Notes under the pieces: generated by a model
The model's database searches: none
What the model was told of the DNA's origin: nothing
The model's input: only the letters and a program-made list of their open reading frames with translations
DNA from: Vanilla planifolia
Taxonomy: Eukaryota > Streptophyta > Magnoliopsida > Asparagales > Orchidaceae
DNA: 64,000 nt
Reading direction: 5' to 3'
NCBI GenBank assembly: GCA_023846275.1
Contig: CM043875.1
Coordinates: 7,390,626 to 7,454,625 of the forward strand
Shown here: piece by piece, positions 50,460 through 61,171 of the stretch
How positions within the stretch are numbered: position 1 is the first letter of the stretch
Layout of the letters: each line of letters starts with the position of its first letter
Translations under genes and position numbers: made by a program

Positions 50460-50695
50460 ACATAAAGAAATAGAAGCTATGTCCTAGACAACATATTATG
50501 GCTACCTATAGATGCATTGGCCAGGCATCATGTGTAAAAGTGTTGGCACACCTGTAGAAGGACACATGTCAAACACTTAAGGAAGGGAGTAACATGCCAG
50601 ATGCTTGCTACACTAGCATGCATGATCGTACATGACAGGTGCAAGTGCATTAACTATATGAATGGCTAGTTCTGCCATTTTGGGTTGTCAAATAA
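50460..50695. other. Non-gypsy segment replacing part of RT
   Basis: This less AT-rich piece contains repeated CATG/GCAT words (GCATGCATGATCG) and does not continue the pol reading. It sits where the first half of RT should be, between protease and STFM-like RT sequence. It could be an inserted fragment or deletion filler. Confidence 0.35.
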
Positions 50696-50699
50696 ACTA

Positions 50700-51334
50700 A
50701 GTACATTTATGTGACTAATGACTTTTGTTTTGAAGCCTTATCTAGGTCATTTTGTAGTTATTTATTTTGATAAAATATTAGTTTATAATCATACTTCATA
50801 TGATTATTTAGGACATCTTAGATATGTATACACTACATTACATGAATAATATTTATTTGCTAACCTTAAGAAGTTAAATTTTGGTGGAAAAGAGAGTCAT
50901 TTCTAGGTTTTATAGTTTCAAAGATAAATTAATTATTGATCCTAAAAAGATAAAAGTAATTGTCGAATGACCAACCAACTAATGTACATGAAGATCATAG
51001 CTTTTATGACTTAGCCACTTTTTATCAATGATTCCTATGAGAATTTAGCATGATAGTAACTCTATTTACAAATTGTATTAAAAATGAACAATTTAATGAG
51101 GGAAAAGTGATAGAAGTAACTTTCACTAAATTAAAAAAAGCCATCATTCAAGCATCAATCCTTAGATTACTAGACTTTTCAACTACCTTTGAAGTCACTT
51201 GTTTTGCTTTAGAAGTAGGTATTGGTAGAGCCCTAAATCAGGGCCATCATCCTACCACATTCTTTAATAAAAAGTTAAATGAAGCAAGGAAGAAATACTT
51301 TACCTATGAAAAAGAATTTTATGTGATAATATAA
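50700..51334 (+). pseudogene. Gypsy RT C-terminal half and RNase H, decayed
   Basis: RT pieces: STFM, then FVLKPYLGHFVVIYFDKILV with the catalytic pair of Asp reduced to FDKI, YDYLGHLRYVYTTLHE, ANLKKLNFGGKESHFLGFIV and IIDPKKIKVIVEWP. RNase H is open as a 94-codon frame (51050-51334): KLKKAIIQASILRLLDFS, FEVTCFALEVGIGRALNQ, PTTFFNKKLNEARKKYFTYE and KEFYVII. The order matches gypsy RT-RNase H. The RNase H first catalytic Asp (CDAS) is replaced (CFAL). Confidence 0.85.
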
Positions 51335-51555
51335 TTACTAAAATATTAGAGATATTATTTATTGTCTTAAGAATTTACTTTTTATTCATACCATAAAACA
51401 CATAAGTATTTAAATTCACAAAAGAATTTAAGTTATCAACACGTTAAATGATTTGAACATTTACAAGAATTTACTTTTGTTTTAAAACATAAGCTAAAAG
51501 TGAAGAATAAAGTAGTAGATATATTAAGTCATCATGTTTTTTTATAATCAACAAC

Positions 51556-51582
51556 GATATATATATATATATATATATATAT
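51556..51582. repeat. (TA)n microsatellite
   Basis: About thirteen TA units between the RNase H and integrase parts of the gypsy relic. Confidence 0.95.
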
Positions 51583-51699
51583 TCTTAGATTCGAGTGCAT
51601 CAATAATTTATGTAGTGATTTCTTAGACATAGGTGATATCTATCAAGAAGTCAATACTTCACTTACTAAAGTTTTTACTAACTATCACTTGAAAGATGA

Positions 51700-52440
51700 C
51701 TTTTTATTTTTTGGATCCCAACTTTGCATTCAATACACATCTCTTAGGGAATTCTTGTTTGGGAAATATATGCTAGAGGTCTCTTTGGACATTTTAGCTA
51801 AGACAAAATCATAAGAGACTTGGCTGATAAATTTTATTGGCCAAGATTATCTCAACAAGTTGCATTAATAGTTGCCTATTATAGAACATGTGCCATAGCT
51901 AAATTAGGTAATAACACATAATGTGCATATACATTACATATACCACAATGACCTTGGGAAGATATAAATATTGACTTTGTATTTTGATTGGCCAAAACAA
52001 CTAGAAAGCATGATTCTGCATTTATGATTATTGATGAATTTTCTAAAATAGCTTATTTCATACCCTTATGAAAAGACATCAAATGCCTTTTATATCACAA
52101 AGTTATTTCTTTATGAAGTCATTAAACTAAATGGCTTACTAGAATAATTATGTTCAATTATGATATTAGATTTACAAGTAAATTTTAGAAAACACTTTGG
52201 TACTTAATGGGAATAAAACTTAAGTTTTTATTAGCTCATCATCCTTAGACAGATGGGTAAACAAAAATAATCAATCGAAGCTTAGGCAATCTTATTCGCA
52301 TCCTAATAAGAGAACCTATTTCAACTTAGGATATTTTATTACCTTATGTTGAATTTGTTTATAATAATTTTATAAATAGAACAATGGGTTTGAGTTCTTT
52401 CAAATTTTTTTTAAAAATCATCAACAATGTCCTATTAATT
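51700..52440 (+). pseudogene. Gypsy integrase, N-terminal zinc-binding region and core, decayed
   Basis: Recognisable pieces are REFLFGKYMLEVSLDILAK (the LxxExHxxxxxGHFG region with the His residues lost), DKFYWPRLSQQVALIVAYYR (YWP motif), INIDFVF, KHDSAFMIIDEFSKIAYFIP, ILKPNGLLE-like, YQTDGQTEVVNRS-like (present as LRQMG plus INRSLGNLIRIL) and VEFVYNNFINRTMGLSSF. Substitutions and stops are frequent. The order N-terminal domain, core with D,D,E region and downstream segment is kept. Confidence 0.8.
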
Positions 52441-52499
52441 TGATTTTCTTATCTCATGATTTTCATAATTCTAAGTCTTTTGAGTCTTTTGCTTATCAT

Positions 52500-53040
52500 A
52501 TTCTATAATTATATAAATGACTAGTAGATGCTTACAGATAACCTAAAAAATTTATTGAGTGTGATTATATGATGATCTGTGTTAGGTTCTAGAGATTCTT
52601 ATTAGGAACCCTCATGAAATTGCGTGCTTGTGGTGTTAGATCATTTAGGTTTGTTAAAAATCTATGTATTAATGTATATGTTTTGGATTTATCCAAAGAT
52701 TATAGAGTAAGTTTTAACTTTGATATTTAAGATCTTTTATCTTATAAGAAACTATAATAAATATCTAATGAGCCTTTTAAACCTTTACCATCATTATAGA
52801 GTGAAACTAACTAATACCTTTAACCCAATCTAGTGAATTAAGAGATCAAATGGAGCAAATCTTAGATGATTAAATAGTTTTCACGTAGGATAAAGCATAA
52901 TAAAGATTTTTGGTATGTTAGGTAGACCATCCCACCTTCGACGAGGATTACTAAGGAGAAGCTTCATCGCCTAAATCTAGAGATGTTCGAGCAATATCAA
53001 AGATTTCATTTTAGCTCCATGGAATTGAGTTCTTTCCCAC
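52500..53040 (+). pseudogene. Integrase tail and chromodomain-like end of the gypsy relic
   Basis: The tail reads RLVDAYR, KKFIECDYMM, then RSFRFVKNLCINVYVLDLSK, DYRVSFNFDI and DLLSYKK. The chromodomain-like part has ELRDQMEQILDD, KIFGMLGRPS-like and TRITKEKLHRLNLEMFEQYQ. This follows the chromovirus end with ILD-D-x-I, R-x-Y-L-V-x-W-x-G-P/R and T-W-I-x-x-E-E/D-F-x-R-L. A chromodomain directs chromovirus insertion towards heterochromatin in functional elements. Confidence 0.7.
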
Positions 53041-53050
53041 CAAGTAAGGA

Positions 53051-54674
53051 TAATGTAGTAACATCTAGTACATCATGTAGAGATTTCATATGAAAACATA
53101 CTAGTCTTATTCACACTCAAAGTCAAGTTAGATTGGCTCTTATATTTCTGATTAGTCTTTGTTATCATTATCATTAGAGAGATCAATTATAGCTAAATCA
53201 TATTTATTACATATTTCAATTTTCTTTCATCAATTAATCAAGATATTTACATTTATACTTTAGTTTAATTTATTTAAAAAATAATTAATAACTTTTTGGA
53301 TATTTCTAACTTTGAATACAGTATAGGACATTCTTTTGGTAGTTTTTAATTTTTTTAGTAAAAATTTTGGTTGAAAAGGACTTCAAAAAGACTTTAAAAA
53401 ATGAGTTTTATGCTATTTCTACTATCATCTACAATCATATACCATTTGTTGTCATTACCACTATTGTAAGTAATCATAGTTGTGACCTAGGTTGACTTAC
53501 ACTGCCTAATTGATTTGCACTGATCCCTCAAAATGTGCAAAATCAATCCACAGATGTGCCTAGCCTAACAACACTCATCGAGTTGGCAACATATGTTGAT
53601 TTGCTCAGATCTACATTAACCTAAAAACCAGGCCCAAGTTGTTACCTCTCCTCCTATGCTACATTGATTACATCACCTACCACATCATTGCTCATCTTTG
53701 TCATCAATCAAAATGCATATGCCTTTTAGGGAACTATTTATGTCAATTAATTTTATAGTTTTTCAAGTCAATTTTTTTCAATTGATAGAATTTGAAGTAT
53801 TTTTTAATTTATGGTGACTTTTGAAATTCTAAAATCTCATTTAGAATTCCAACATATGTCCATTATTATTCCTAAATATATTTTGTATTCTTAGATTCAA
53901 AAATAACTATTATATCATCGAGGTCTTTATAAATTGGGATGTTCATCATGTTATACAAGATATATTTTTGAATAAAGTAATGAAGTGTTGTCACCAAGTT
54001 TGTTTAATACAAGCATGTTGCGTGTGAACAATCTAATAATATGATTGTAGAGGTGCCTTGGGAAAACGAGTGAAAGACTCAAAAGGAGAGATCTTAGATA
54101 TTATGCAACATCCATAAGTACATCAAATCACTAAGAAAGTTCTTCACTACTTTTTCAACTTTCAATCGACTTAATTATCACAATCAACTTTCTCATTAGT
54201 GCATGTGATTACATGATTTCTTATTTGGCCTTCTACGAACTTCACTTGTGTGTGTATCTTGTCGCTTCACCATCAATGTGAGTACTTAGGTATGTATTAT
54301 TAAAATCATTTTTTCTTAAGATTGAGATTCCTTATGTTACAAATAATTCTAAGTCCATGGCTTCTTGAATAGTCCTTATTTGCTTAGTGATCCTAAGTTT
54401 TTTATTCTAAACCTATAATACTTTTGTGTAAGCCCTTATATAAATATATTGCTTGAACCTAAGCACTTCTTAATGATCTATAAGCTAAAATAGATTTTAA
54501 AATATTATTCTATAACAAAATGCTTCTATGTTCTCTTATTAAAACCTACTCTTAACAACTCTATTCTTCTTGCTTCCAAACTCTCTCTTCAAGCTACAAT
54601 AATAACCACCAAGTCTATCTATAATCTCATGTAGAAAGAGAGAGATTGGGTTAAGCAAAAGCTTAAATATGAAA
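53051..54674. other. Intergenic stretch with no gene recognised
   Basis: It should include the 3' LTR of the gypsy relic, but no matching 5' copy was found. 53400-53750 is less AT-rich and C/T/A-rich with no domain. Nothing else can be named. Confidence 0.5.
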
Positions 54675-55487
54675 TGAAGATAAGGAGAGATTATTCATTC
54701 TACGTAGGGTAGACTTGTGCATGGACTAGGGTGATAGTGTAAGAAAGTAGCATTAGTGAGGCCTCTTATGTGCAAAACTAACAAACAAGTAGCAAAGTAC
54801 AAAATGTATCCAAGTGTCTAAAATAGAAGAATTATAATACAAGTGGAGTAGGTTGGAAAGAGATAAATTCTTAAGTTAAATGAGAATTAGAAATTGAAAG
54901 TATGGTAAAAAGGCTCAAATTAAGAAGAAATTGAGAGGATAATAGAGAAAATAAGATTTCACTCACCAAAGTAAATCTAAGAAAAGATTACTAATCTAAC
55001 TCAAACACTCAAGCCATTAAGCAATGCACTTTTTTTAGTCATAACTAATTCATCATTCATTCATAAGGACTCTTTTAAATAAGTGATAAAAATAATTATT
55101 TAATATAACCATAATTCTTATCTACTTGAAAACTTTTATACCCATGTCTTCAATTATTTTAGACACCTTTATTAAAATACCATGAAACATGTTCCACCTA
55201 CCATGGACTACCTATTCTCACTTTAACTTCATACCTCTAGCTACTTAACTACTCTAAAAGCTTAATTTTAGATTAAAAAAATTAATCTACTATTCTTTAT
55301 GATTACTTAATTTATTTCTTATTTGATTGTCTATTGACTAGCTCTGTTGGGTTATTACTCGCTTTCTTTGTAATGATTATATGACGAGTTTATGATAAAA
55401 TGTTTTTATCTAATTTAAGTCCTAATTATACTTGCTCTTCATGATGGTTACATTCATAAAAAAATTTTAAGTTCTTTTTGTCCATCA
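54675..55487 (-). repeat. 3' LTR of the small retroelement
   Basis: Aligned with 56527-57404 through landmarks such as TATTCATTCTACGTAGGG/TACTCATTCTACATAGGG, TAGGGTGATAGTG/TAGGGTGATGATA, GCTCAAATTAAGA, CTCAAGCCATTAAGCAAT/CTCAAGCCATTACGCAAT, and CTACTCTAAAAGCTTAATTT/CTATTCTAAAAGCTTTATTT. Confidence 0.75.
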
Positions 55488-55642
55488 TTCTCCCTTATCA
55501 AAAGAAACTCTACTCTATAGAGTTGAAATGTAGGTGATCTTTCACAAACTTTGATGTCAACTTATCATGTTCATGCTTTGTAGGTCATATATCTTGAATG
55601 AATAATTTATTCAGTCATTTTTAATAGATATTTATGAATAAT

Positions 55643-55912
55643 CTAAACTAAAAATTTTATTAGTGATAACTCCACCATCTTCAAACAATTTTGGTTATAT
55701 TGACAATAGTAATTGTTACCTTGAATCACTTGTATAGCTATTAGTTTATAAACCATCATATTAAAATTTAGTTTGTATGTTTGGTCATCTTTAGTGTTGA
55801 GGCTGGTAGATATATCCATGGGCAAGTCAAGAATATAAGTATCATCGTACCTCTCATTGAGTTGAACCTCTTTCACTTGCTCAATATCTTCAATTGAGGT
55901 TTTTTTTTCCAA
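55643..55912 (-). pseudogene. Short gag-like frame in the small retroelement
   Basis: 89 codons starting MEKKTSIEDIEQVKEVQLNE and containing RYDDTYILDLPMDISTSL. The segment VQLNERYDDTYILDLPMD reappears with changes (VQLDDRYDNAYVLDLPMD) in the second half of the internal tandem duplication. No catalytic domain is present. The frame may be a remnant of a longer gag; family assignment is uncertain. Confidence 0.4.
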
Positions 55913-56475
55913 TTTTAGAATTTATTTTTCATTTAATACTTGAAAGTTTGCAATTCATCTTGCATTTTTTTTACATCATTTATTTGTCACTTGAAATACT
56001 TTTTTCACTAACTTTGACAAACTTTTAATTTGTTCCTTTCTTATTACAGTAGTTGTCATTTATTTAAAAAATTATTAAGAAAGAAATTTTTTATTATAAT
56101 GATAAAAGTGATAAATTTAACTACCAATTTAGACAAATCCATGGGCAAGTCAAGAACATATGCATTATCATACCTGTCATCAAGTTGAACCTCTTTCACT
56201 TAATTAATATCTTCAATTAGAGAGCTTTGCACTTGGGTTTGTAGGCCTTTTCTTGAGTTTTATAATTAATTTTTCATTTCATACATGAAATTTGTAATTC
56301 ATCTTGTATTTCTTCTCGTCATTTATTTGTCACTTAAAACAAGTTTTTCACTAATTTTGATGAACCTTCAATTTATTCCTTTCTTGTTGTTGTAATTGTC
56401 ATTTATTTAAAAAATCTTTAAGAAAGAAGTCTATGATCATAATGATAAAAGGAATGAGTTTATCTACCAATAATA
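55817..56475. repeat. Internal tandem duplication, about 324-bp unit, two copies
   Basis: CCATGGGCAAGTCAAGAA starts one unit at about 55817 and the next at about 56141. Both units then share CCTCTTTCACTT, TATCTTCAATT, AATTCATCTTG, CATTTATTTGTCACTT, CACTAA followed by TTTGA, GTCATTTATTTAAAAAAT and ATAATGATAAAAG. The units have diverged by numerous substitutions and small indels, so the duplication is old. Confidence 0.85.
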
Positions 56476-56510
56476 TTTTGAATGTTATAATCAATTAAAA
56501 ACAAAATGTT

Positions 56511-56526
56511 GATCTTTGATACCAAA
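56511..56526 (-). other. Primer binding site of the small retroelement
   Basis: The minus strand reads TTTGGTATCAAAGATC directly after the presumed LTR end ATATCA. TGGTATCA is the perfect start of the initiator-tRNA-Met complementary site. It fixes the element's orientation as minus. Confidence 0.65.
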
Positions 56527-57404
56527 TGATATAAAAAGAGAGAAATTTATATTACTCATTCTACATAGGGGCTCAATTAGCACATGAATTAGGGTGATGA
56601 TATATACAAGTAGCATAGGTGAGACCCTTTATGCACTAAACTAGCATGCAAGTAGAACATGTGTGCAAAAGCTATAATATTGTTATAATGCTAAGAGCCA
56701 AAAATAAAAGAATTATAATACCAATAAAGTAAGATGGAATGAGGTAATTACTTAAGTTAAATGGGAATAAAGAGTGTGATAAAAGAGCTCAAATTAAGAG
56801 GAAATAGAGTTGAGAAGATAATGGAAGAAGTAGGAATTAACTCACTAAAGTGAATAAAAAATGAGGCCATCGAGCCAACCTAAAAACTCAAGCCATTACG
56901 CAATTCACTTTCTTTAGTCAAAATCTATTCACCATTCATTTATTCATAAATGATCCTTTAATAGAAAATTACAAGTAATTACTTAATACAAAAATATACT
57001 TCATACCTTCTTCTTAAGAACTTTTAAGCTTATATCTTTAATTATTTTGCATACCTTCATTAATATTTACTAAACATGTGTCTCCTATAATGAGCCACCT
57101 ACCATAATTTTAACTTCGTATCTTTAGCTACCTAACTATTCTAAAAGCTTTATTTTAGATTTAAAAGAAGTTTGATTTATTATATTTTATGATTATTTAA
57201 TTTATTCTTCTTTAATTGACTTATTACTAGCTTCTTTAAACAATAACTAGCCCTTTAAGTCATGACTCATTATCATGGTATATGTAATGGGCTTATTATG
57301 AATACTAGTTTATATGATTTAAGCTCAAATTATACTTATTTGTCCTATACTTCATGATATTTATATTCATGTTAAATTATTCATTCTTATCTTACATTAT
57401 AACA

Positions 57405-57984
57405 TCTACTCACCTTTTCTTACCCTTTCTCTATGTAATTAAGCCTTTCTTTCTCTTCTCCTCCCAACCAACTTCACCTTATCTCTTTCTTATTCTCATT
57501 TAATTTCTCATTTAACCCATCCAAATTTCAAATTAAATCCTATCTTTATTGTGCTAGTTTAAGAAAATTACTTTTATGTACTTGAATAATTAAAAAATTA
57601 TATTTATGTTCTTTTTCTTTAAAACTTTATCACTAATTATCTAAATAAAAAAATTATCAACTCAAAGAAGTTAAGTTTTTTGCAAAAATATTCTTTTAAT
57701 TATATCCTCGAATATGAACTATATCTTAATAAGATAATTTTATTACACCAAAGTATACATAATTATAATTTTACTAGTTTAATCTCAAGACTTGTATCCT
57801 ATTATATATAGCAAAAGTTTGGGTTGTTCGAAAAATGATTTGGAAGTGAGGCCATAACGTGAAATAACATTTTTCTTGTGTAAGAATATGAGAAACATTT
57901 TGCGATTAAGCTTTTACAAAATCCAAATTGGAGCCTTTCTAATTTGAGCATATTAGCAAGACAAACAAAGTATGGGAAGCAAGA
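57405..57984. other. AT-rich stretch without a gene
   Basis: A pyrimidine-rich segment (57410-57530) is followed by AT-rich DNA. No gene or repeat is identified. Confidence 0.5.
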
Positions 57985-59690
57985 ATTAAAGTATGATTTA
58001 GCAAGATGAGTGAATTTCTAGGAATAAAAATTTTAATTTCTTATAAAAATATTTAAAGAAAATATCTTAAAATAATTTTTAATAACACGAGAAAGTCTTT
58101 AAAAGTTATTTTATGTAAATTTTAATTTTATTTTAAAACACTTTAATTTTCTTTTAATAGTTATTTTTCTAAAAATTACATAATAAAACTAACATAAATT
58201 AAAAAGTATGCAAATAATTTTTATGTGGTTTGACTTAAAACAAAATCAATGTCCAACCCTAAAAAAACTAGAAAACAATACAATACATCAATATAAGTAT
58301 TTTGTTAAAAGATGGGAAAGTTAAAATCTCACAAAACTAAACAAAAAATAGGGTATTATAGCTTTACAAAAAAATAAAATTAACAATAAGAGAAAATAAT
58401 TCAATGGCACAAAATCGAAATTAATACAGCAAAAAAATATTTGTTTGATCAAATGCTTAACGAAGCATAAGAGTTTTAAATGAATCAGTTAAAAGTAAAA
58501 AAGATTGAGAACTTAGCTAATTTAAGAAGGAATGAGAACTTGGAGTTTGATAGCTAAAGGATATCACATAAGGAATCAACGATGAGCATGGGTTGTTAAA
58601 AACTTGAATGTCATTACTTGAAAATATTTCTTTAGATTGTATATAAATTTTATCAATTAATTTTGTTCAATAATTCTCTGCTTTTGTTGATATACATTCT
58701 TTTAATTAAAAAAATTATTATTCAAACTATTAGCTCATATAACAACTAAAATAGTCATTACATAGGAGCTATACAATCGCAATGATCTTGGAACATTCAA
58801 TCATGAAAACTGAGCAATTGGACTATTCGGATTAAATTGACACTGTTTAGAAATTAGGATTTGATCTAAACCTTTAAATCTGAAACATGATTCGACTACT
58901 AAATTTTGACCTTACGTGTGGATAAATCATAGATTGTGTGACTATGAAATTGTGCAATCGAACGGTGGAACTAATTAAGTGTTTTTAAAAGATAAATTAG
59001 ATTAAAATCATTTGATCATAAAATTATGCGATTTGATGGATCACCTAACTCCCATGATTTGGAAATTAACTGCATGAAAGTTATGTTAAGCTTTAGTCCC
59101 ACATTGCTTGTTATATCTTAGAATATCTAGATGTCCCCTGGTTTGCTCTGTAAGTTATTACCCTTATTACTAATGAATCAATTAACTAAATTTTGAATGG
59201 ATGTCAAAGTATTGCCTCAATCCAATAAACTAACATATAAGTGGTTCGAGAGTTATTTCCCAACCCAACTACACCTAACTAGGTTTGGGAATTATTATTC
59301 TGAGCTAATGCACAGGATGTATAGTTTTGATTGAATTCTAAGCAATTAAGATAGTCAATATAAGATTAAAAATATTAGAACCTCAATTTTTTTTTAAGAT
59401 GATTACTTTAATAAAATTTAATTTGAATGTCTTATAAGAAAGGTTTCAATTAAGATTGACATTCTAATCAAAATAAAATTAAAATATTTAAAATAAAATT
59501 TTAAATATATCTCTTTGTAGTTTGTTGAACTATGATGAACTTGTGATTTTATATTTATTTCCCTTCTTTTTTAAATTCTCTCATAAACACTAGTATAAGC
59601 TATCTAAAATTTAAAAATTCACTCAACCAAATTTACTAGAAATACTTAATGTTTGTTATCGTGAAACAAAGTATCATAATTAGAGATCAA
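57985..59690. repeat. Dispersed repeat family R1, copy 2
   Basis: Same orientation and order of landmarks as 26505-28530. It includes ATGTGGTTTGACTTAAAAC near 58223, a pattern seen in plant copia-type LTRs. It also has several copies of a degenerate dyad motif around AAATTGTGCAATCG, shared with copy 1. No coding capacity is seen. It is shorter than copy 1 by about 300 bp owing to indels. Confidence 0.6.
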
Positions 59691-60607
59691 CCAAGCAACA
59701 ATAAATTGATTTGGTAATATTCATGAGAAGCTTACTTGCAATGATTTAATTATAGGTGTGATCATAACATCAAATTTTGAGATAGATGAATATGAAACTT
59801 GTAGTACTTATGCTTTGATGCCTAATGTTTGATAGGTTAAAAGCCTTAACATCTTAATTTGGTGGGATTAGAAAAGAGCGACATGGAGATGCTTGATAGC
59901 TTGATGTGTTTGAAAAATTTTAGTGTTATGTTTTTCATGGGTTATACCTATCACATGATACTTGTATCTATTGTTCTTCTACTTCAATTTCACATTTTCA
60001 AATTTGCTAATTTTAACTGGTTTTGACCATGTACTAATGGTTTAGGAAAATAATCTTTATAAAATTATTAATTAAATATGGTAAAGTATAAAGCTACAAA
60101 ATTAAAAATCAAAAAAGAGAAATGGTCTAGATCATTATCTTGGAAATGTAATAAAACTCCTAAATAGGATAGGCAAAGAGACTCATGAAAATTGTAATCT
60201 GAAAGAAAAGGTGTTGAAAAGATACAACTGAGGTGTGAGCCCAAAAGGAAAATTTTTGGAAGGGTACAACCCTAATTGTGAAAAAAATTATTTATCAATC
60301 TCAACCTAATAATATAATCCAAAGATGAAAATGAAAAACAAAAGTGGGCCAAGTGACTAATTATAAAGGAATAATAAAATAAAAAGAATTGAAAAAGAAA
60401 GGTATTTCTTACTTGGAAAATGTAAGATTATGGCATACTTTATTATTCAATTTGTTGAATGTGTTGCATATATGTTACAATATTAACCAATCATGCAATT
60501 GACTTAAATGTATAATAATTTACTTTAGTGAGTTGGCTTAGTTTTTCCTTAATATTAGTAATTATTATAAGTGATAATAATACATTACAAAAGACTCAAG
60601 TGGAGCA
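59691..60607. other. AT-rich stretch without a gene
   Basis: No domain, RNA gene or repeat seen. It ends at the poly(A) tail of the right-edge LINE. Confidence 0.6.
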
Positions 60608-60679
60608 TTTTTTTTTTTTGAAAAGGATATATTATTATATCAAAAGTGGCAAAGCCACACAGGTTTTACAGTTAGATCC

Positions 60680-61171
60680 TCAAAGGGGATCAAACAGAAA
60701 ATCAGACAGCATAAGTTGGATGAGAGGCTGAGGAAGGGGTTCCCCAGGACCCCAAATGAACTCATGAGTGCAAGCTCTACGGGCAGCCCAGTCAGCAGGC
60801 TCATTCCCCTCCCTGTGGATATGAGAAAACCGGAAAGCCTCCATGGCCTTAACATACTGCAGAGTAACAGCAAGCATCCCCTCCCCACTGGGTTTGGTCA
60901 CCATATCCCGAGCCTCCAGAAGTGCAGCCATCGAATCAGACTGGAACTCAACTGCACGGTACTGGGAAAGAAACTCCCTCAGAAGGTCAAAGGCCATAAT
61001 TATGGCCTGGACCTCCATCATATCAGCAGCCACTGAAAACATCCTCCTACCGGCCACCATGAGAGGTTTGCCCGAAGAATCTCTAACAACGACACCAAGA
61101 CCAGCTATGGAGTCACCAACCGCGGCATCACAATTGACCTTAATCCATCCTGTGGGGGGGGGGGAAGCCAA
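60680..61171 (-). pseudogene. LINE RNase H domain, separated from RT by a frameshift at a G run
   Basis: The 163-codon frame reads PPPTGWIKVNCDAAVGDS, LGVVVRDSSGKPLM, MMEVQAIIMAFDLL, AVEFQSDSMAALLEARDM, then SHIHREGNEPADWAARRA and ends LMLSDFLFDPL. Active-site acids D (NCDAA), E (MEVQ), D (QSDS) and D (PADW) are all present. The domain should be the C-terminus of ORF2 but lies one frame away from it. The shift is at the 11-base G run (plus) at 61154-61164. If that run is mis-sequenced or polymorphic, the two parts would form one protein. Confidence 0.88.

Larger units (their letters stand above)
48640..53050 (+). mobile_element. Decayed Ty3/gypsy chromovirus, gag to chromodomain
   Basis: The plus strand shows in order: a possible primer site (about 48645), gag, protease, part of RT, RNase H, zinc-binding integrase N-terminus, integrase core, integrase tail and a chromodomain-like end. 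Stops and frameshifts occur in every module. Order and content place it with plant chromoviruses. The first half of RT is missing: 50280-50690 has unrelated, less AT-rich sequence instead. LTRs were not identified. Confidence 0.75.
54675..57404 (-). mobile_element. Small two-LTR retroelement with minimal gag, about 2.7 kb
   Basis: Two direct repeats of about 0.8-0.9 kb (54675-55487 and 56527-57404) flank about 1.04 kb. On the minus strand the inner edge of the right repeat ends ATATCA and is followed by TTTGGTATCAAAGATC, a primer site. The right repeat is therefore the 5' LTR. The interior holds a short gag-like frame and a tandem duplication but no pol, so the element was non-autonomous. LTRs differ by many substitutions and indels, showing age. 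No clear target duplication was found, and the outer limits are approximate. Confidence 0.7.

Noticed and set aside
8891..51582. Short direct repeats considered as a CRISPR array
   Set aside because: They are simple di- and trinucleotide repeats or minisatellites without unique spacers, and the DNA is plant nuclear.
26505..59690. R1 copies as the two LTRs of one 33-kb element
   Set aside because: The intact SIS gene, a solo LTR and elements in both orientations lie between them, and no primer site adjoins the inner edge of copy 1.
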